Part shown: one piece after another, positions 27,871 to 37,359 of the stretch
Layout of the letters: every line of letters starts with the position of its first letter
How positions within the stretch are numbered: the first letter of the stretch is position 1
Source of the DNA: Sphingomonadales bacterium 28-55-16
GTDB lineage: Bacteria > Pseudomonadota > Alphaproteobacteria > Sphingomonadales > Sphingomonadaceae
Assembly: GCA_002278855.1 (NCBI GenBank)
Contig: NCGG01000005.1
Location: 49,675 to 113,674 of the forward strand
Length of the DNA stretch: 64,000 bases
Reading direction: 5' to 3'
Made by a program: the position numbers and the translations under genes
The notes under the pieces: model-generated
What the model was told of the DNA's origin: nothing
The model's database searches: none
The model's input: only the letters and a program-made list of their open reading frames with translations

Positions 27871-27887
27871 TTCAGCTTCGCTTCAGC
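27871..27887 (+). promoter_or_regulatory. Direct repeat TTCAGC-N5-TTCAGC upstream of the RcnB-like gene
   Basis: Two copies of TTCAGC begin 11 bases apart, one helical turn, about 60 bases before the RcnB-like ATG. This spacing is typical of sites bound by response regulators of the OmpR type. The binding protein is unknown; the assignment is by pattern only. An imperfect inverted repeat (GTTCAT...ATGAAC) lies just upstream. Confidence 0.4.
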
Positions 27888-27947
27888 ATAATCGGTGCAC
27901 ACAGGTCCCAACGCAGAAGCATGGTGCCTCTGCTGTGGAGACAAGCC

Positions 27948-28664
27948 ATGAAAAAGTTCATCCTAATGAGTTTGGTGGCCGCGACGGCGCTATCGCCCAT
28001 AACGGTGCATGCTGCCGAAATTGCGCCAGCAGGTGCACATAGCGTTTTTGAAAATTATGCTGGTTTTCAGCGTGAAGAGCGGCGCGACGCGCGGCAAGAG
28101 GCCCGCGCGAACCGGATACAAGCACAACGGCCGGAGCAACAGGAGCGTCGCCCCGACCGCGTTCAGGAAACCCGGGCTTCTGTGCCTCAGCCTGACGTTA
28201 ACCGAACCGAGCGTAACCGTGATGGCGATGGCGCCCGCACCGAACGGCGCGACGCACGCCAAGACGGCCGATATTACGACCGCAACCGCGATGGCCGGCT
28301 AGACCGCCGCTTTGACCGGAATGACGACGAGCGCATTGATCGCGCGCCGGCAGGGCGTTGGACCAATAATTGGCGCAACGACAAACGTTACAACTGGCAC
28401 AGCTATCGTGAGCAAAACAGAAATGATTATCGTCCCGGGCGCTATTACGCGCCCTATCGTGACCGGAATTACAGCCGGATATCGATAGGATTTTCCTTGG
28501 GTTCGGGCTTTTATGGATCGCGGTACTGGATCAACGACCCGTGGCAATATCGCTTGCCCGCCGCTTACGGCAGCTATCGCTGGGTGCGTTATTATGACGA
28601 TGTCCTTCTGGTAGACGTGCGCAACGGCCGCGTGGTGGACGTCATCCCCGACTTCTTCTGGTAA
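27948..28664 (+). CDS. RcnB-family periplasmic protein
   Basis: 238 residues. A signal peptide (MKKFILMSLVAATALSPITVHA) is followed by a long, highly charged Arg/Glu/Asp-rich region and a C-terminal RcnB domain with WNDPWQYRLP-like text (WINDPWQYRLPAAYG), RWVRYYDDVLLVDVRNGRVVD and VIPDFFW at the end. In E. coli, RcnB helps control nickel and cobalt levels; in alphaproteobacteria the family is broad and mostly unstudied. A DRNRDGRLD stretch in the middle looks like an EF-hand calcium loop and may bind a metal. GGAG lies eight bases before the ATG. Confidence 0.78.
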   Translation: MKKFILMSLVAATALSPITVHAAEIAPAGAHSVFENYAGFQREERRDARQEARANRIQAQRPEQQERRPDRVQETRASVPQPDVNRTERNRDGDGARTERRDARQDGRYYDRNRDGRLDRRFDRNDDERIDRAPAGRWTNNWRNDKRYNWHSYREQNRNDYRPGRYYAPYRDRNYSRISIGFSLGSGFYGSRYWINDPWQYRLPAAYGSYRWVRYYDDVLLVDVRNGRVVDVIPDFFW

Positions 28665-28676
28665 GTCGCTCCATTC

Positions 28677-28708
28677 AAAAGCCCGGACCAACCCGTCCGG
28701 GCTTTTTT
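28677..28708 (+). terminator. Rho-independent terminator after the RcnB-like gene
   Basis: AAAAGCCCGGAC and GTCCGGGCTTTT form a 12-bp stem around CAACCC, followed by more T. It begins 12 bases after the RcnB-like stop codon. Confidence 0.9.
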
Positions 28709-28768
28709 GCTTGTAACATTGTCATAAGCTGACCAAGCTCCTGCCCATAAATATGGGAGCGTTTTTTG

Positions 28769-30037
28769 ATGGTACGTTATCTATTACTCGCAGGCGCAGC
28801 CGCTTTGGTTTCAGCGCCCACTTTAGCAGCGACCCAAGCGATCGTCGTTGGCAACCTTATCACCGATGCTGCAACCGGCCCCACAGGTCCCGCCGTCATT
28901 CTGGTTGAAGATGGACGTATCAAAGACATCGCAAAAGGCACAAAAAATCCGTTTCAAGCCGATACAATCGTCGATCTTTCGACGAAGACATTGGTCCCCG
29001 GCCTCATTGACCTGCACGTCCACCTCACGGGCGACCCCGGTGATGATTTCCGCGACGAAGCAGTGAACCCGGACGAATGGGGCGTGGTGATGGGCGTGAA
29101 AAACGCCGCATTGACGGTCAAGGCCGGCTTTACCACGGTCCGCGAGGCTGGCTCTGCACAAAATACGGCTTTTGTCTTACGCCGCGGGACTGCCGAGGGA
29201 CGCATCATCGGCCCACGGATCATCGCCGCCGGACCAGCTTTGTCCATTGTGGGCGGGCATGGCGATGTTACCGGGTTTCGTACGGACGTGCTTGCAGCGC
29301 TTGATTCGGGATATACCTGCACCGGCCCAGTCGAATGTGCGGAAAAGGTGCGTAAATCTTCTAAATCCGGTGCGGACGTTATCAAGATCACCGCTACGGG
29401 CGGCGTATTGTCGCAGCAGGGCCGAGGGTTGGAAGCGCATTTCACCAATGAAGAAATGGTCTCCATCGCCAACACCGCCCACGCACTTGGCCTCAAGGTT
29501 ATGGCCCACGCCCATGGCGCGCGGGGTATTGAGGCGGCCGCAGCAGCGGGAATCGACTCGATCGAACATGGGACATTCGCGGATGACGCCGCATTGAAAG
29601 TCATGAAGGCGAAGGGCACCGTTTTGGTCCCAACGCTGATGGCGCTTGAAGGCGTGCGTGCACGCTTGGGCAAAGGCATCTACACCCCCACCGTCGAAGT
29701 GAAGGCCAAGCAAGCGCTTGAAGCTGCGGGACGTCAGGTCACGCGCGCCAAGGCGATGGGCGTAACCATTGCCTTTGGAACTGACGCCGGCGTATTTGAA
29801 CATGGCAGCAACGGTGGTGAATTTGCTTTATTGGTTAAGGCAGGCATGACGCCAGCCGAAGCGCTTGCCAGTGCGACCACGGTCGCGGCGAAAACGCTTG
29901 GGATGGAAAATGAAATCGGTCGGATCGCGATTGGCTATTCTGCTGACATGGTTGCCGTCGACGAAAATCCGCTGACCAACATCCGCACACTCGAAAAGGC
30001 GGACTGGGTCATGGTAAGAGGTCGTATTGTTCCTTGA
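28769..30037 (+). CDS. Exported amidohydrolase (prolidase / imidazolonepropionase-like)
   Basis: 422 residues with a signal peptide (MVRYLLLAGAAALVSAPTLA). Amidohydrolase metal ligands: HVHLTGD (HxH) near residue 80, the Lys in VIKITATGGV, His in MAHAHGARG and IEHGTF, and the catalytic Asp in FGTDAGVFEHG. Members act on dipeptides, organophosphates or related amides; the substrate cannot be read from sequence. The ATG at 28769 is preferred over a TTG three bases earlier. Followed by the 2OG oxygenase gene after 12 bases, probably one operon. Confidence 0.88.
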   Translation: MVRYLLLAGAAALVSAPTLAATQAIVVGNLITDAATGPTGPAVILVEDGRIKDIAKGTKNPFQADTIVDLSTKTLVPGLIDLHVHLTGDPGDDFRDEAVNPDEWGVVMGVKNAALTVKAGFTTVREAGSAQNTAFVLRRGTAEGRIIGPRIIAAGPALSIVGGHGDVTGFRTDVLAALDSGYTCTGPVECAEKVRKSSKSGADVIKITATGGVLSQQGRGLEAHFTNEEMVSIANTAHALGLKVMAHAHGARGIEAAAAAGIDSIEHGTFADDAALKVMKAKGTVLVPTLMALEGVRARLGKGIYTPTVEVKAKQALEAAGRQVTRAKAMGVTIAFGTDAGVFEHGSNGGEFALLVKAGMTPAEALASATTVAAKTLGMENEIGRIAIGYSADMVAVDENPLTNIRTLEKADWVMVRGRIVP

Positions 30038-30049
30038 TTCGGTGATCTC

Positions 30050-30760
30050 ATGCAAACAGACACAACAGCCCGAGAATTTGATCCCAACAATGATCCCGCA
30101 AAGCTTGCGCGGATTGGCGCGCATGTAACAAAGCGTTTGGATGCCAATCCGCTTGTGCAGCAAGTCGATCATGCAGACGCACAGCTCTATCTGTATCAGG
30201 GATTTCTGAGCAGCGCTGACTGCAAGACCATGATTGCAAAGATCGATGCGGATGCCGTGCCGTCAACATTGTATAAGGGCACGGAGCAAGAGGGATTTCG
30301 CACCAGCTATAGCTGCCATCTCAACCGATGGGACGCGTTCATCGCAAAGGTGGAAGCGCGGATGAGTGATGTTTTGGGGATCGACAATAATTTTGCCGAA
30401 ACGATGCAGGGGCAACGTTATAAGGTCGGGCAAGAGTTCAAAGCGCATCATGACTTCTTTCATCCCACGCAAAGCTATTGGGAACATGAAGGCCCGTCCG
30501 GCGGGCAGCGCAGCTGGACCGCGATGATTTTCCTGAACGAACCCGAAGAAGGCGGGGCAACGGAGTTTCCGCACCTTGGGCTTGGCATTCGGCCGCAAGC
30601 CGGGATGATGCTGATATGGAACAATGTGAAGCCCGACGGGACGCTGAACTACAAAACATTGCACACAGGCACGCCCGTCATACGCGGGGTGAAGCATGTT
30701 ATCACCAAATGGTACCGGCAAAATGATTGGCTGGAAATCAACACGCCCAAGCCATCATAA
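30050..30760 (+). CDS. 2-oxoglutarate/Fe(II) oxygenase, prolyl 4-hydroxylase-like
   Basis: 236 residues. The double-stranded beta-helix core has the iron ligands in KAHHDFFHP (HxD) and TLHTGTPV (distal His), and the 2-oxoglutarate-binding Lys in KHVITKWYR. Text such as GQRYKVGQEF and SWTAMIFLNEPEEGGATEFP matches the P4Hc domain. The substrate, a protein or small molecule, is unknown. Downstream, 30761-30900 carries no gene I can recognise. Confidence 0.88.
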   Translation: MQTDTTAREFDPNNDPAKLARIGAHVTKRLDANPLVQQVDHADAQLYLYQGFLSSADCKTMIAKIDADAVPSTLYKGTEQEGFRTSYSCHLNRWDAFIAKVEARMSDVLGIDNNFAETMQGQRYKVGQEFKAHHDFFHPTQSYWEHEGPSGGQRSWTAMIFLNEPEEGGATEFPHLGLGIRPQAGMMLIWNNVKPDGTLNYKTLHTGTPVIRGVKHVITKWYRQNDWLEINTPKPS

Positions 30761-30900
30761 TCGGGGCGCTGCATCGCCTGCCTTCTGATATTTGTCGTCT
30801 GTCGAAACCCGATTGCCTCGGCACGGTCCAAAGCAGACAGCAAGCTACACAGACATTCAGCATCCTATGGATGCCTTTTATAAACTCCGGAGAGTATTTC

Positions 30901-32715
30901 ATGAATAAAGCTGCCCGCATTCTTCTCGCCAGCGTTGCCTTGATCGCGCCTTTTGGTGCAACGGTCGTTCAGGCGCAGGAAACGGTGGTGGCGCAACCAG
31001 CTGCAACCGAAAGCGCGCGACTGGCCGCATTATTTGCCGCTGATGACGAAGCAAGCCTCAAACGCAATCCGCTCAACGCGCTTTTCCGCGGCGATATGCG
31101 CTATGCTGATCGTTTTGGCGATTTCATCACCGACACCTATTTTGCAAATGAGCGCAGCGCCGCCGAAGCCAATTTAGAAAGCCTGAAGAGCATCGACCGG
31201 GACAAGCTCAACGCGACCGACAAGATTGCGTATGACGTGTTCAAGCAAAACCAAACGGACGCGCTGAAGGGGCTGTCCAAGGAAATCATGGACGCAACGG
31301 TTGTCCGTCCACTCAATCACTTTTTTGGCTTTCACACTTTCTACCCTACCTTCGCCAGCGGACAAGGTGCGGCACCTTTCAAAACCGTTCAGGATTATGA
31401 CAACAATCTGAAACGGCATAAGGAATTTATCGTGCTCATGGACCGGTCGATCGACCGGTTCCGCCAGGGCATGGCGTCTGGCGTTTTTGAAACGAAGATG
31501 ACCATCTCGAATGTGGTTGACCAACTCAATACCCAGCTGGCCCAGAAAACAGAGGAATCGCCTTATTATGGCCCTGTTCTGAAGTTTCCCGAAAGCTTCA
31601 GCGATGCGGACAAAGCCCGCCTGACGTCCGAATATCGGGATATCATCGTAAATGGCCTATATCCAGCCAACGCCCGGTTACGCGACTTTCTGCGGGACAG
31701 CTATTTGCCGCTTGCGCGTGAGCAGGTTGGCCTTTCGGCGATGAAAGGTGGCGATAAGCTATATCAATATCTGATCGAGCAAACCACGACATTGCCTTTG
31801 AAGGCGGAGGACATCCACAATCTTGGACTATCCGAAGTATCGCGGATTACGTCGGGCATGGAAGCCATCAAGAAAGAAGTCGGGTTCAAAGGCACATTAA
31901 GCGCCTTTTTCGAATATCTGCGCGCCGATCCGAAATTCAAGCTCAGCAGCCGTGATGCTTTGACTCAGGGCTATTATGATATCGGCAAAAAGGTGGATGC
32001 GAAGATTTCGACGCAGTTCAAATATCTGCCAAAGGCACCGCTTGAAATAAAGCCATATGAAGAATTCCGCGAAAAATATGAAGCTGGCGGCAGCTATCAG
32101 CAAGGGACGCCAGACGGTGCGCGGCCCGGCACATTTTACTTCAACGCCTATGATCTGCCAAGCCGCACCACGCCGGGCATGACGACGCTGTATTTGCATG
32201 AAGGCGCGCCGGGGCATCATTTCCAGATCAGCATTGCGCAGGAAAATGAGAAGCTGCCCGCGTTCATGCGCTTTGGCGGCAACACCGCTTATGTCGAAGG
32301 CTGGGCGCTGTATGCTGAAACATTGGGTTATGAAATGGGGCTGTTTAAGGACCCCTATCAGCGTTTCGGCACATTATCGGACGAAATGCTCCGCGCCATG
32401 CGCCTCGTCGTTGACACGGGCATCCATAGCAAGGGATGGACCCGCGAACAGGCCATCGACTATATGCTCGCCAACAGCGACATGGGCAAAACCGACGCCA
32501 CAGCTGAGGTTGAGCGGTACATCGCCATTCCTTCGCAAGCATTGGCCTATAAAATCGGCGCGCTCACGATCATGCGCCTGAAGGACAAAGCGAAGAAGGA
32601 ACTGGGCAGCAAATTTGATGTCCGCGAATTCCACAACCAGGTTCTGAATACAGGGGCGTTGCCGCTTACTGTTTTGGAAAAGAAGATCGACGACTGGATT
32701 GCCGCGTCGAAGTAA
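30901..32715 (+). CDS. Exported DUF885-family protein (putative metallopeptidase-like hydrolase)
   Basis: 604 residues with a signal peptide (RILLASVALIAPFGATVVQA). DUF885 proteins are related to M32-type metallopeptidases; here LYLHEGAPGHHFQ supplies an HExxxHH-like metal site and FGGNTAYVEGWALYAE a downstream Glu. Near the N terminus the YADRFGDF text is typical of the family. Periplasmic peptidase activity is likely but unproven. The ATG at 30901 has CCGGAGAG upstream. A hairpin follows at 32723. Confidence 0.85.
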   Translation: MNKAARILLASVALIAPFGATVVQAQETVVAQPAATESARLAALFAADDEASLKRNPLNALFRGDMRYADRFGDFITDTYFANERSAAEANLESLKSIDRDKLNATDKIAYDVFKQNQTDALKGLSKEIMDATVVRPLNHFFGFHTFYPTFASGQGAAPFKTVQDYDNNLKRHKEFIVLMDRSIDRFRQGMASGVFETKMTISNVVDQLNTQLAQKTEESPYYGPVLKFPESFSDADKARLTSEYRDIIVNGLYPANARLRDFLRDSYLPLAREQVGLSAMKGGDKLYQYLIEQTTTLPLKAEDIHNLGLSEVSRITSGMEAIKKEVGFKGTLSAFFEYLRADPKFKLSSRDALTQGYYDIGKKVDAKISTQFKYLPKAPLEIKPYEEFREKYEAGGSYQQGTPDGARPGTFYFNAYDLPSRTTPGMTTLYLHEGAPGHHFQISIAQENEKLPAFMRFGGNTAYVEGWALYAETLGYEMGLFKDPYQRFGTLSDEMLRAMRLVVDTGIHSKGWTREQAIDYMLANSDMGKTDATAEVERYIAIPSQALAYKIGALTIMRLKDKAKKELGSKFDVREFHNQVLNTGALPLTVLEKKIDDWIAASK

Positions 32716-32722
32716 GCGCATA

Positions 32723-32754
32723 CGCTTCCCGGTGAGATTGCTTACCGGGAAGCG
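32723..32754 (+). terminator. Stem-loop after the DUF885 gene
   Basis: CGCTTCCCGGT and ACCGGGAAGCG pair over 11 bp with a 10-base loop, eight bases after the stop codon. There is no clear T-run, so termination is likely but not certain. Confidence 0.65.
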
Positions 32755-32805
32755 CTTGATTGGTTCAACGCGTTGATATAGCTCTCGTTCCAGGGGAGTA
32801 TATTT

Positions 32806-33693
32806 ATGCCAAGTTTTGCCGCCAGCTTCGCTGGATTTATGTTGCGCACCACAGGCCATTATCGCCGGATGTTTACAGGCGGGCCGCAATTTCAGAAAAA
32901 CATTTCCAAGATCCGTTCGGGACCGCAGCCGGCACCAGCTGTAAAGCCCGATCTCGACGTGCGGCAAAGCATGTTTCAGGGCCGACCCGTTTGGCAGATA
33001 GCGCCTAAGAACCGCACACCAAGCGCGCATGTCCTGTTCTGGCATGGCGGCGGATATGTCTATCCGGCAACCTCCGTCCACTGGAAATTTCTGTCGCACA
33101 TGGCCGCGCAATATGGCTGGTCGGTAACCGCGCCGCTCTATCCGCTCGCGCCCGAAAATGCCGCCGACCATATCACAGCTTGGGCAAATGATTATTATGC
33201 CGCTTATAGGGATGAAATTGGCCATAAGCCTTTCGTCATGGGTGGCGATTCCGCAGGCGGCGGCCTGACCGCAGCATTGGCGCAAATGGCACGTGACGCG
33301 GCGCAGCCCTTGCCTGCGGCGCTGTTACTCATCTGCCCTTGGCTCAATTTGGACCCGGCCCATCCCGACCAGTTGAAAACCGAACCGCGCGACGGGATAT
33401 TGACCATCAGCGGCATTTCCGAAGGCGGCACGCTGTACGCCGGCGACTTGCCCCTTACGGACCCGCGGTGCAGCCCGATCTTCGGCAATTGGGATGGCTT
33501 GCCATCCATTTTGGCTTTTGCAGGCGGCGACGATATCTTGGTCACAGACTCGCGGGCTTTAAAAGCTAAGCTGCCATCGGCGGAGGTCATGGAGCTTTCA
33601 GGGATGATGCACGATTGGCCAATCTTCAGCTTCAGCGAGTCGCGCAAGGCGCAAGCCAAGATGGCCGACTTCGTTGCACAGGCGGTGGCGTAG
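32806..33693 (+). CDS. Alpha/beta hydrolase, hormone-sensitive-lipase-like esterase
   Basis: 295 residues, no signal. The oxyanion-hole motif HGGGYV, the nucleophile elbow GGDSAGGGL, the acid in AGGDDILVTDS and the His in MMHDWPIF form a complete catalytic set of the HSL (family IV) esterases. Likely hydrolyses short acyl esters; the true substrate is unknown. CAGGGGAG lies before the ATG. Confidence 0.88.
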   Translation: MPSFAASFAGFMLRTTGHYRRMFTGGPQFQKNISKIRSGPQPAPAVKPDLDVRQSMFQGRPVWQIAPKNRTPSAHVLFWHGGGYVYPATSVHWKFLSHMAAQYGWSVTAPLYPLAPENAADHITAWANDYYAAYRDEIGHKPFVMGGDSAGGGLTAALAQMARDAAQPLPAALLLICPWLNLDPAHPDQLKTEPRDGILTISGISEGGTLYAGDLPLTDPRCSPIFGNWDGLPSILAFAGGDDILVTDSRALKAKLPSAEVMELSGMMHDWPIFSFSESRKAQAKMADFVAQAVA

Positions 33694-33748
33694 CGCATGT
33701 GCGTGACGCCGGACCGCGTTATGTTACCTGCATGAAAGCTGACCCATC

Positions 33749-34789
33749 ATGCCGGCTGTAAAGGCCGCCAATCCACGCGCGGTTTTTGCCGCAGAGGATT
33801 GGCGTGCGATCACCACGCTGTCGCGTTGGCGCGGAATATCGCTGGTGCTGCATGGCTGGATGGTTGTTGCGCTTGCCGCCTTTGGCGGGGCGGCGGCATG
33901 GGACTATAATTGGCTCGTGGGGCTATTGATAACGCCGCTGGTGCTGGCAGTTTTGGGCGGGCGGCAATTGGGGCTTTCGATCCTCATGCATGACGGCGCG
34001 CATGGTCTGCTGCACCCCGACCGTAAAACCAACAACTGGCTTGGCCAATGGCCGACGGGCGCGGCGACGGGGAGCGATTTATATGCCTATCGCGCCTATC
34101 ATCTGACGCACCATAAATTCACCCAGCAAGCCGAGGACCCCGACCTCGCTTTATCTGCGCCCTTCCCGACCAGCCGCGATAGCCTGCGCCGCAAGTTCAT
34201 CCGTGATCTGACGGGACAAACTTTTTACAAGCAACGCACCGCGCAATTCGCGGTGGCTTTGCGCGGTGCGCAATTCATGCTGCGCCGCGAAGCCAGCAAC
34301 GGCAAAGCCGACAGCCATGCTGGCCGCGCGCTGAACTTGCAGAACAGGACTGGGCGCAACGCACCGGTCGCTAATGTCGACGGCGCAAAGACGACCGCGC
34401 GCACAGTGGGGCGGTTTCTCCTCATGCAGACAATCTTGCTGACGATATCTTTGGTCGTCTGGGGCTGGACGCCATTCTTGCTATGGCTAACCGCGCTCGC
34501 CACGACGTTTCAACTGTTCCTGCGCATCCGTAACATCGCTGAGCATGCCTGCACGCCAACGGGTAGTGGGGATCCGTTCACCCATGCCCGGACCACGCAC
34601 GCCGGCATTATCGCACGCATGACGGTCGCGCCTTATTGGGTCAATTATCACAGCGAACATCATCTGTTCATGGGTGTGCCCTGCTATAATCTAGCCGCGA
34701 CGCACCGCTTGCTCGGCACTGGCGGCTTTTATCCTCGGATGACAGTCTCACCCAATTACCGCGATGTCCTTGCGCAGATTGTGCGTTAA
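33749..34789 (+). CDS. Membrane fatty acid desaturase family protein
   Basis: 346 residues with several membrane segments. Three histidine boxes of the di-iron centre are present: HDGAHG, HLTHHKF and HSEHHLF, plus an additional His in RNIAEHAC. The family introduces double bonds or hydroxyls into acyl chains or carotenoids; the position is not predictable. It ends one base from the end of the convergent corA gene. Confidence 0.88.
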   Translation: MPAVKAANPRAVFAAEDWRAITTLSRWRGISLVLHGWMVVALAAFGGAAAWDYNWLVGLLITPLVLAVLGGRQLGLSILMHDGAHGLLHPDRKTNNWLGQWPTGAATGSDLYAYRAYHLTHHKFTQQAEDPDLALSAPFPTSRDSLRRKFIRDLTGQTFYKQRTAQFAVALRGAQFMLRREASNGKADSHAGRALNLQNRTGRNAPVANVDGAKTTARTVGRFLLMQTILLTISLVVWGWTPFLLWLTALATTFQLFLRIRNIAEHACTPTGSGDPFTHARTTHAGIIARMTVAPYWVNYHSEHHLFMGVPCYNLAATHRLLGTGGFYPRMTVSPNYRDVLAQIVR

Positions 34790-34790
34790 A

Positions 34791-35759
34791 TCACAACCAT
34801 CCTGATCGTTTGAATTTCGCAAATAATGTCAGGCAAATACTCGCCATGATACCGACGATCAGAAAATAACCATATTTCCAATCCAGCTCAGGCATATGTG
34901 CGAAGTTCATGCCATAAATACCCGCAATCGCGGTCGGCACGGCAAGTATCGCTGCCCATGCGGCCAGCTGACGGGTAATTGCCCCCTGCCGTTGTTGCTC
35001 CAGCAGCCCGCTGGTTTCAATGACCGAGGTCAACGTATCACGCAGCCCCTCAACGCGGTAGACCAAGCGCCGAATATGGTCGAGCAGGTCGCGCATATAG
35101 GGATAGATGTTCGCATCCACCTGCGGCAGCTCAAGGTTGATAAAGCGGTTGGCCAGATCTTCGGTTGGCCCCAATATCCGCTGCAAACGAAACAGCTCGC
35201 GGCGCAGCATGAAAATGCGACTGGTTTCTGCGGAACCGAGGAAATTATCGATTGCCCGCTCTTCCATGACGAGCACCTTCTCCTCCATCACATCGACCAA
35301 GTCACCATAGCCATCAACGATGAAATCCAAGATGGCGTGGAGGACATAATCTGCACCCTGCCGCAACAACCACGGCGTCGCCTCAAGCTGATCCCGAACG
35401 GGACTGTGCGACCGCTCCGACCCGTGGCGCACGGTAATGATGAACTGCCGACCCATGAAAATCGCCGTGTTGCCGTAGATGATCTTGTCGCCCGCCAATT
35501 GCGGTGTGCGGATTACCAAAAAGAGATGATCGCCATACACGTCAACTTTGGGCAGATGCTTAGGGTCAAGCGCGTCTTCGACCGCCAGCGGATGAAGGCC
35601 AAAATGGTCCTGCACCCGCTTAAGCGCGCCGTCATCGGGTTCGTGCAAGCCGATCCAGATAAAATCATTCGGCTTCGTAATATGCGGGATCGGCTTGTTT
35701 AGGTCGATTTCCTGCGCGGCTTTGCCATCGTGATACAGGCGCGCCGCAATGGTTGTCAT
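34791..35759 (-). CDS. corA: CorA-family magnesium/cobalt transporter
   Basis: 322 residues. A large cytoplasmic N-terminal domain (FHPLAVEDAL-like HPLAVEDALDPKHLPKVD) is followed by a long helix and two C-terminal membrane segments. The channel signature YGMNFAHMPELDW (GMN) lies between them, and the tail is basic (KFKRSGW). The ATG at 35759 overlaps the lysS stop (ATGA), so the two are translationally coupled. Confidence 0.92.
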   Translation of the reverse strand: MTTIAARLYHDGKAAQEIDLNKPIPHITKPNDFIWIGLHEPDDGALKRVQDHFGLHPLAVEDALDPKHLPKVDVYGDHLFLVIRTPQLAGDKIIYGNTAIFMGRQFIITVRHGSERSHSPVRDQLEATPWLLRQGADYVLHAILDFIVDGYGDLVDVMEEKVLVMEERAIDNFLGSAETSRIFMLRRELFRLQRILGPTEDLANRFINLELPQVDANIYPYMRDLLDHIRRLVYRVEGLRDTLTSVIETSGLLEQQRQGAITRQLAAWAAILAVPTAIAGIYGMNFAHMPELDWKYGYFLIVGIMASICLTLFAKFKRSGWL

Positions 35760-37321
35760 GCAAGCGCCTCTGCAATTAACGCACGGCTGTTGGCCAAGCC
35801 ATAAAGCGCAATGAAGCTGCCCATGCGTGGGCCAGCGCTGGAACCCAAAAGCGTTTCGTACAAGGCCTTGAACCACTCGCGCAGATTTTCAAATCCGCCC
35901 TCTTTGCCGATTTCATAGACGATGTTTTGAATATCTTCCGCTGTTGCGTCCGCAGGCAGATCCGCAAGCCGCGCGTCAAGCGTGTGCAAGGCTGCAATCT
36001 CAACGCCCTCGGGCTTGCGCTTGTGCAAGGTCGGCGCCACGAAGTCGCGGTTATAGGCCAAAGCGATTGGAATAAGCTCCGCCAACTCTGGCGCGTTTTC
36101 TGGCGACACATTGTCGGCATAATTGCCAAGATAGGCCCAAACCTGTTCTTCGGTCGCGCCTGCGCCCATGACGCCAACAAGGTTCAGCAAAAGGCCGAAG
36201 GTGACTGGCGGCTGCCCGCTTGGGACTTGGCCATTATGGACATGGTGCACGGGGTTGCCCAAACGCTTTTCAATCGGCTGTTCATGCCATTGCGCGCGGA
36301 ACTGGAAATATTCATCGACCGCTTTGGGCACCACGCCCAAGTGCAATTGCTTTGCGCTTTTGGGCTCGCGAAAGGCGTAGAAGGCAACGCTGTTTTCGGT
36401 GCCATATTTCAGCCAGTCTTCAAGCGCGAGACCATTGCCCTTGGACTTGGAAATCTTCTCGCCCTTTTCGTCGAGAAACATTTCGTAGATCAGGCTTTCG
36501 GGCGGGCGACCACCCAGCACGCGTGCAATTTTACCCGACTGCACGCCGCTGTCGGTGAGGTCCTTGCCGTACATTTCATAATCGACGCCCAACGCGACCC
36601 AGCGCATCGCCCAATCGACTTTCCACTGCAGCTTTGACTTGCCGCCCAAGACGGACTGCGTGACCATATCGCCATCGTCGTCAAAGCGGACAAGTCCAGC
36701 TTCGGCATCGACGACCTCAACCGGCACCTGAAGCACAATGCCCGTCTTTTCGCTAATCGGCAGGATGGGCGAATAGGTGGCCGCGCGTTCTTTGCGCAAG
36801 GTCGGCAGCATGATGTCCAATATGCCCTGATAATTGCGCAGCACATTTTTCAACGCGTCATCAAACGCCCCGCTTTCATATTGCGACGAGGATGAGATGA
36901 ATTCATATTCAAAACCGAACTGGTCGAGAAAGTCGCGCAGCATTGCGTTATTATGCGCAGCAAAGCTTTCAAACTTTTCAAACGGGTCGGGGATACGCGA
37001 CAGGGGCTTGCCCAAATGTGCGGTGAGCATCGCCTGATTGGGTACATTGTCCGGCACCTTGCGCAAGCCGTCCATGTCGTCCGAAAATTCGATCAACCGT
37101 GTTGGCGCATCGGACAATGCCTGAAACGCGTTGCGCACCATCGTCGTACGCAGCACTTCATTGAACGTTCCGATGTGCGGCAGGCCGGATGGACCATAGC
37201 CGCATTCGAATATAATTGCCTGACCATCGGCTTTGCCATTGGGATAGCGTTTGAGCAAACGCCGCGCCTCTTCATAAGGCCAGGCTTTTGATGCCATTGC
37301 TATATCGCGAAGATCAGTCAC
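35756..37321 (-). CDS. lysS: Lysyl-tRNA synthetase, class I
   Basis: About 521 residues. Charges tRNA-Lys with lysine. This is the archaeal-type class I enzyme also found in alphaproteobacteria: it has the HIGH-like motif GLPHIGT and the KMSKS-like motif KISKSKGNG, whereas class II LysRS has neither. A GTG at 37321 gives the family-like opening TDLRDIAMASKAWPYEEA; an ATG at 37297 is an alternative. Divergent from the helicase gene over only 38 bases, so their promoters must overlap or lie in each other's 5-prime regions. Confidence 0.93.
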   Translation of the reverse strand: MTDLRDIAMASKAWPYEEARRLLKRYPNGKADGQAIIFECGYGPSGLPHIGTFNEVLRTTMVRNAFQALSDAPTRLIEFSDDMDGLRKVPDNVPNQAMLTAHLGKPLSRIPDPFEKFESFAAHNNAMLRDFLDQFGFEYEFISSSSQYESGAFDDALKNVLRNYQGILDIMLPTLRKERAATYSPILPISEKTGIVLQVPVEVVDAEAGLVRFDDDGDMVTQSVLGGKSKLQWKVDWAMRWVALGVDYEMYGKDLTDSGVQSGKIARVLGGRPPESLIYEMFLDEKGEKISKSKGNGLALEDWLKYGTENSVAFYAFREPKSAKQLHLGVVPKAVDEYFQFRAQWHEQPIEKRLGNPVHHVHNGQVPSGQPPVTFGLLLNLVGVMGAGATEEQVWAYLGNYADNVSPENAPELAELIPIALAYNRDFVAPTLHKRKPEGVEIAALHTLDARLADLPADATAEDIQNIVYEIGKEGGFENLREWFKALYETLLGSSAGPRMGSFIALYGLANSRALIAEALA

Positions 37322-37359
37322 GTGTTGCTCTTTCGTTCCAAATACGCCTATCAGGGCTA

